Shown here in pieces: positions 14,499 through 16,917 of a stretch of DNA of 16,917 bases. The stretch comes from Candidatus Zixiibacteriota bacterium (GTDB lineage: Bacteria > Zixibacteria > MSB-5A5 > SM1-73). The position numbers and the translations under genes were made by a program. Below the pieces are notes generated by a model. It was given only the letters and a program-made list of their open reading frames with translations. It made no database searches and was not told the DNA's origin. The DNA is taken from contig JAGMFA010000026.1 of NCBI GenBank assembly GCA_023127875.1, positions 1 through 16,917 on the forward strand, given 5' to 3'. The stretch's first letter is position 1. Each line of letters opens with the position of its first letter.

Positions 14499-14543
14499 AA
14501 AAGGAATTTTTCAGAGCTTTCTCTAACAATTATTGACAATATC

Positions 14544-15362
14544 ATGATTGAACTTTCAGGGAAATTAGAGTGCGTGAAAAATATATTATCGGAGATGCAG
14601 AGTATACTTCTCGCTTACTCAGGCGGAGTGGATAGCACGTTTTTGCTTAAGGTGGCAAAAGATGTGTTAAAGGATAAAGCGATCGCCGTCACGGCAACTT
14701 CAGAAATATACCCATTAAGGGAGCTTGAAGAGGCTAAGAAGAATACAAAAATGCTCGGCGCAAAACACATCATTATTAGCACAAACGAATTAGATGATCC
14801 AAACTTTGTATCTAATACCCTGGAAAGGTGCTATTACTGCAAGAAGAAATTGTTTTCTAAGCTATTTGAGTTGGCGAAACAATATGGCTTAAATTACATG
14901 ATTGACGGTTCAAATTACGATGATGTGAGTGATTTCCGTCCTGGTATGAGGGCGGCTTCTGAGTTTGATGTAAAAAGTCCCTTAAAAGATGCTAAGCTCA
15001 CCAAAGAGGAGGTTAGAAACTTATCAAAGAAGATGAATTTGCCCGCATGGGATAAGCCTTCTTTCCCTTGTTTAGCAACCAGATTTCCATATGGCAGTAA
15101 AATCACAAGGGAGAAGTTATTGAAGGTTGATCAGGCGGAGGGATTTTTAGCAGAATTTGGAATCAGGCAATTAAGGGTTAGAGATCACGGCGATATAGCG
15201 AGAATAGAGGTTCTAAAGGAAGAGATGCATATATTTCTTAATGAGGATATATCTAAAAAAATCGTGGATAGATTCAGAGCTTTGGGATATACATATATTT
15301 GCTTGGATCTTTTTGGTTATAAAAGGGGCAGTATGTCCGAACTCTGGATCCGCATGAAATGA
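14544..15362 (+). CDS. larE: ATP-dependent sulfur transferase LarE (NPN cofactor synthesis)
   Basis: LarE converts the two carboxylates of the biscarboxylated pyridinium nucleotide made by LarB to thiocarboxylates, supplying sulfur for the nickel-pincer nucleotide cofactor of LarA-type enzymes. The 272-residue protein has an N-terminal PP-loop ATPase domain with SGGVDST (26-32), the ERCYYCKKKLF segment (Cys96, Cys99) and SFPCLATRFPYG with Cys176. Lactobacillus plantarum LarE gives up the sulfur of its Cys176. Homologues with two further cysteines, as here (CX2CX76C), are described as holding a 4Fe-4S cluster that carries a removable sulfide, so this one is more likely catalytic than sacrificial. 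ATG 14544 fits homologues, but no SD precedes it. It heads the larEBC run, with larB 24 bases downstream. Confidence 0.95.
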   Translation: MIELSGKLECVKNILSEMQSILLAYSGGVDSTFLLKVAKDVLKDKAIAVTATSEIYPLRELEEAKKNTKMLGAKHIIISTNELDDPNFVSNTLERCYYCKKKLFSKLFELAKQYGLNYMIDGSNYDDVSDFRPGMRAASEFDVKSPLKDAKLTKEEVRNLSKKMNLPAWDKPSFPCLATRFPYGSKITREKLLKVDQAEGFLAEFGIRQLRVRDHGDIARIEVLKEEMHIFLNEDISKKIVDRFRALGYTYICLDLFGYKRGSMSELWIRMK

Positions 15363-15386
15363 GCCATTAAAAAGGAGAGGTTAGAC

Positions 15387-16145
15387 TTGGAGAGAGAGAA
15401 AATCAAAAAACTTTTAGAAGATGTCAAAGCTGGCAAAATTGAAATAAACGATGCACTAAGAACTTTGAAATCCTTTCCCTACGAGGATTTAGGCTTCGCT
15501 AAGATTGATACTCATAGAGATTTAAGAAAGGGCTTTCCAGAAGTGATACTGTGCAAAGGGAAAACCAAAGAGCAAATAACAAAGATCGTAAAAAAACTTT
15601 CTTCCAAAAATCAATTTATCATGGCCACCAAAGCCGAGAAGGAGATTTACCAAGCCATAAGGAAAGTGAGAAAGAATGCAGTCTATTATGAGACCGCCAA
15701 AATAGTGCTTGCTGGACAAAGGAAAAGGAAAAAAAGGAAAAAAGTCATTCTGATGGTTAGCGCTGGAACCTCGGATTTGTCCATAGCAGAGGAGGCGGCA
15801 ATTACCGCAGAGATCATGGGTAATAATGTGGAAAGGCTCTATGATGTCGGAGTTGCCGGAGTTCATAGACTTTTCGACAACAAAGAAAAGTTGTTTTCAG
15901 CAAACGTCATCGTGGTTGTGGCTGGAATGGAAGGAGCCCTATCAAGTTTAGTCGGTGGATTGGTGGACAAACCGGTGATTGCGGTTCCGACCAGCGTTGG
16001 TTATGGTGCCAGCTTCGACGGATTGGCCGCATTGTTAGCCATGTTAAACTGCTGTGCACCAGGCGTGGTAGTCGTAAATATAGATAACGGATTTGGGGCT
16101 GGATACTTCGCAAGTGTCATAAACCAGATGGGAGAAGAAAAATGA
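15387..16145 (+). CDS. larB: Pyridinium-3,5-biscarboxylic acid mononucleotide synthase LarB
   Basis: LarB carboxylates nicotinic acid adenine dinucleotide and cleaves it, the first step of NPN cofactor synthesis. The 252-residue protein has a helical N-terminal region (1-~115, with the conserved FAKIDTHRDLRKGFPEV stretch) and a C-terminal domain related to PurE AIR carboxylase (~118-247). That domain includes MVSAGTSDLSIAEEAA (from 123), YDVGVAGVHRL and a glycine-rich end NGFGAGYFA. A basic run, GQRKRKKRKK, links the two and is encoded by an A-rich stretch near 15718-15745. The start is TTG 15387, supported by AAAGGAGAGG (15371-15380) six bases upstream; no in-frame ATG lies close by. It overlaps larC by four bases (ATGA), so the two are translationally coupled. 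Confidence 0.95.
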   Translation: MEREKIKKLLEDVKAGKIEINDALRTLKSFPYEDLGFAKIDTHRDLRKGFPEVILCKGKTKEQITKIVKKLSSKNQFIMATKAEKEIYQAIRKVRKNAVYYETAKIVLAGQRKRKKRKKVILMVSAGTSDLSIAEEAAITAEIMGNNVERLYDVGVAGVHRLFDNKEKLFSANVIVVVAGMEGALSSLVGGLVDKPVIAVPTSVGYGASFDGLAALLAMLNCCAPGVVVVNIDNGFGAGYFASVINQMGEEK

Positions 16146-16917
16146 AGATAGCATACTTTGATTGCTTTTCCGGCATCAGCGGAGATATGATTTTAGGCGC
16201 ACTGATAGACGCCGGACTTGATCTGAAGGAGCTTGATTTGGAGCTGAGAAAGCTAAAAATCTCCGGATTTAAGCTGAAAGCTGAGAAAACAGAAAAATTG
16301 GGAATCTCAGGAACTAAATTTAAAGTGGATGTAACAGAGCACCATGTGGAGAGACATCTAAAAGATATGATTGAAATCGTAGACCAGAGTGAGCTAAGCG
16401 ACGATGTAAAAAATTTAAGCAAAAAAATATTCAAAGAATTGGCGAGAGCTGAAGCAAAGATCCACAACAAAAATATCGAAGAGATACATTTTCATGAAGT
16501 TGGAGGATTAGATTCTATCGTCGATGTGATAGGTTCCCTTATAGGGATAGAGAAGCTGGGCATTGAGGGTGTGCATTCATCCAAAGTGCATGTGGGCACA
16601 GGTTTTGTTGAATGTGAGCATGGAACTATTCCTGTCCCTGCCCCTGCAACCCTTGAGTTGCTAAAAGAAATACCAATTTACTCCAAGGGCATAAAGGCGG
16701 AACTGGTAACACCAACCGGAGCTTGTATCCTCAAAACCTTATCCAAAAGTTTCGGAGTTATGCCGGAAATGAAGATGAAGAAAATCGGTTATGGGGCCGG
16801 GAGCAGGGACCTGGAAATACCGAATTTGTTAAGAGTCTATATTGGCGAAACCAACCCGTGCGAATATGAGGAAGACGAAGTTATTCTTATCGAAACGAAC
16901 CTCGACGATATGAGTCC
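16142..16917 (+). CDS. larC: Nickel-insertion enzyme LarC (pyridinium NPN nickelation), cut by window end
   Basis: LarC is a CTP-dependent cyclometallase that inserts nickel into the dithiocarboxylated nucleotide, completing the NPN cofactor. The first 258 codons are present with no stop, out of roughly 390-420 usual for the family. Visible features are the opening YFDCFSGISGDMILGAL (5-21), IHFHEVGGLDSIVD (His116, His118, Glu119) and ELVTPTGA. The visible end, IETNLDDMSP, normally marks the start of the LarC2 part. In L. plantarum larC1 and larC2 are joined by a programmed ribosomal frameshift; here the frame runs unbroken into the LarC2 start, so at least the part seen needs no frameshift. 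ATG 16142 overlaps the larB stop. The gene continues beyond the window. Confidence 0.94.
   Translation, partial: MKIAYFDCFSGISGDMILGALIDAGLDLKELDLELRKLKISGFKLKAEKTEKLGISGTKFKVDVTEHHVERHLKDMIEIVDQSELSDDVKNLSKKIFKELARAEAKIHNKNIEEIHFHEVGGLDSIVDVIGSLIGIEKLGIEGVHSSKVHVGTGFVECEHGTIPVPAPATLELLKEIPIYSKGIKAELVTPTGACILKTLSKSFGVMPEMKMKKIGYGAGSRDLEIPNLLRVYIGETNPCEYEEDEVILIETNLDDMS

Noticed and set aside
14533..14556. TTGACA just ahead of larE as a promoter
   Set aside because: A -10 at the right spacing would fall inside the larE coding region and none is present.

Overview
The window looks like chromosomal DNA of a bacterium. It is AT-rich (GC by eye in the low-to-mid forties percent) and every recognisable gene is on the + strand. 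SD-type ribosome sites, a lipobox lipoprotein and a secreted aminopeptidase point to a bacterium, probably with an outer envelope. The gene types and the many GTAG/CTAC-bounded palindromes between genes remind me of uncultivated FCB-type or candidate-phylum genomes (Zixibacteria, WOR-3, KSB1 and similar). The sequence alone does not settle the phylum.

Layout: 1-128 palindromic repeats; 129-2426 a polytopic membrane protein with an embedded spermidine-synthase-like domain; 2427-3196 a gene-poor gap with a structured repeat, possible decayed coding sequence and a good promoter; 3197-4903 an S41 C-terminal processing protease followed by a strong terminator; 5167-7869 a double-domain M16 lipoprotein peptidase; 7958-8974 a class II histone-deacetylase-family deacetylase; 9312-11174 a secreted M1 aminopeptidase; 11175-11490 a dense repeat block; 11491-12399 an unrecognised six-helix membrane protein; 12400-12699 more repeats; 12700-13365 a UlaG-like metallo-beta-lactamase-fold hydrolase; 13366-13608 a structured leader with a 7-bp tandem repeat; 13609-14343 a creatininase-family amidohydrolase; 14344-14543 repeats; then larE (14544-15362), larB (15387-16145) and the start of larC (16142 to the window end).

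The first three quarters is a loose run of peptide- and amide-bond hydrolases (S41, M16, HDAC family, M1, creatininase), mostly separated by repeat-bearing gaps and so probably separate transcripts. The right end is a true operon: larB and larC overlap by four bases, and larB starts at TTG behind a strong SD 24 bases after larE. Together LarB, LarE and LarC make the nickel-pincer nucleotide (NPN) cofactor of lactate racemase LarA and its homologues. No larA is visible in the window.

I do not see a clearly new defence or mobile system. The most unusual material is non-coding: at least a dozen palindromic elements that share architecture (an outer stem often ending GTAG/CTAC, two or more inner hairpins) and loop sequences while their stems differ, plus a creatininase leader in which a perfect SD can be masked by an upstream segment. 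The protein points worth checking are LarE with a CX2CX76C cysteine set, a creatininase with His for Asn in its signature, and a spermidine-synthase-like protein with Asn at the usual catalytic Asp.
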